The notes under the pieces: generated by a model
Told to the model about the DNA's origin: nothing
The model's database searches: none
What the model saw: the letters and a program-made list of their open reading frames with translations, nothing else
Part shown: in pieces, positions 63,814 through 64,000 of the stretch
How positions within the stretch are numbered: position 1 is the first letter of the stretch
Layout of the letters: each line of letters starts with the position of its first letter
Origin: Corynebacterium suranareeae
GTDB taxonomy: Bacteria; Actinomycetota; Actinomycetes; Mycobacteriales; Mycobacteriaceae
NCBI RefSeq assembly: GCF_002355155.1
Contig: NZ_AP017369.1
Span: 310,001-374,000, forward strand
Reading direction: 5' to 3'
Length of the DNA: 64,000 nucleotides
Translations under genes and position numbers: made by a program

Positions 63814-64000
63814 ATGAGCGATTTTTCCAACAAGGCAGAGGACCTCGCAGGTAAGGCCAAAGAAGGTTTCGGCGAGGCAACTGATAACGAGTCCCTAGCA
63901 GATGAGGGTCGTGCAGACCAGGCGAAGGCAGACATCAAGGATGCTGTTGAAAACGCCGGTGAAAAGGTAAAGGACGCAGCCAATAAGGTTTTGGGCGCGT
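63814..64000 (+). CDS. CsbD-family stress protein, 3' end cut by window
   Basis: 62 codons are visible before the window ends. Repeated Lys/Glu/Ala/Gly helices such as NKAEDLAGKAKEGFGEATDN and DIKDAVENAGEKVKDAANK are typical of CsbD-like proteins, small hydrophilic general-stress proteins of unknown mechanism. TAGGAG lies 12 bases before the ATG. Confidence 0.85.
   Translation, partial: MSDFSNKAEDLAGKAKEGFGEATDNESLADEGRADQAKADIKDAVENAGEKVKDAANKVLGA

Overview
The window reads as a piece of a Corynebacterium glutamicum (or very close relative) chromosome. The basis is a single 1157-aa Emb arabinosyltransferase with AftA, DprE1, DprE2, GlfT1 and the Wzm/Wzt galactan exporter (an arabinogalactan locus of the mycolic-acid bacteria), an iolT1-gltB-gltD neighbourhood, a pat-type aminotransferase next to a molybdenum-cofactor cluster, and an mgtE-dccT-tyrA-tadA segment. 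Gene identities rest on motifs and on gene order remembered from this genus; no database search was possible.

Layout. 0-8.8 kb: the 3' end of a sugar-phosphate isomerase gene, cspA, a small membrane-protein/winged-helix operon, a methyltransferase, a GNAT gene, a LacI regulator with an apparent poly-C frameshift, and the inositol permease iolT1. 8.8-15 kb: the glutamate synthase operon gltBD. 15-15.8 kb: a gene-free block of duplications and hairpins. 15.8-36 kb: a GCS2-type ligase, then the cell-wall genes emb, aftA, dprE2, dprE1, gtrA-like, glfT1, wzt and wzm, with assorted small genes and a tandem-repeat array. 36-47.5 kb: tRNA-Ser(UGA), a ferredoxin, an alanine symporter, a second repeat array, an AbiEi/DUF559-like gene, and moeB, moaE, mog, moaC, moeA, modB, modA, moaD and modC with pat. 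47.6-57.9 kb: tRNA-Ser(GCU), tRNA-Arg(ACG) and a catabolic cluster (amine oxidase, HpcH aldolase, FMN monooxygenase with flavin reductase, SnoaL-like protein, hydratase/decarboxylase, aldehyde dehydrogenase, MHS transporter, IclR regulator). 58-64 kb: mgtE, dccT, a second identical tRNA-Arg, tyrA, a TadA partner gene, tadA and a CsbD-like gene cut by the window end.

How the genes fit together. DprE1 and DprE2 make decaprenyl-phosphoryl arabinose, which AftA and Emb use to build arabinan on a galactan that GlfT1 starts and Wzm/Wzt export. The mo* genes convert precursor Z to molybdenum cofactor and ModABC bring in molybdate. The 48-58 kb cluster looks like a self-contained import, oxidation and lower-pathway module for an unidentified, probably nitrogen-containing, organic compound.

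The most unusual content is non-coding. There are two arrays of a 73-bp repeat with a three-unit higher-order period (30.7-31.4 and 38.0-38.6 kb). A degenerate 11-mer, GCTTNTCGACG, occurs at least 26 times where about 0.1 would be expected by chance. A diverged two-hairpin intergenic element occurs at 1.2 and 15.3 kb. No transposase, CRISPR array or rRNA gene was seen.
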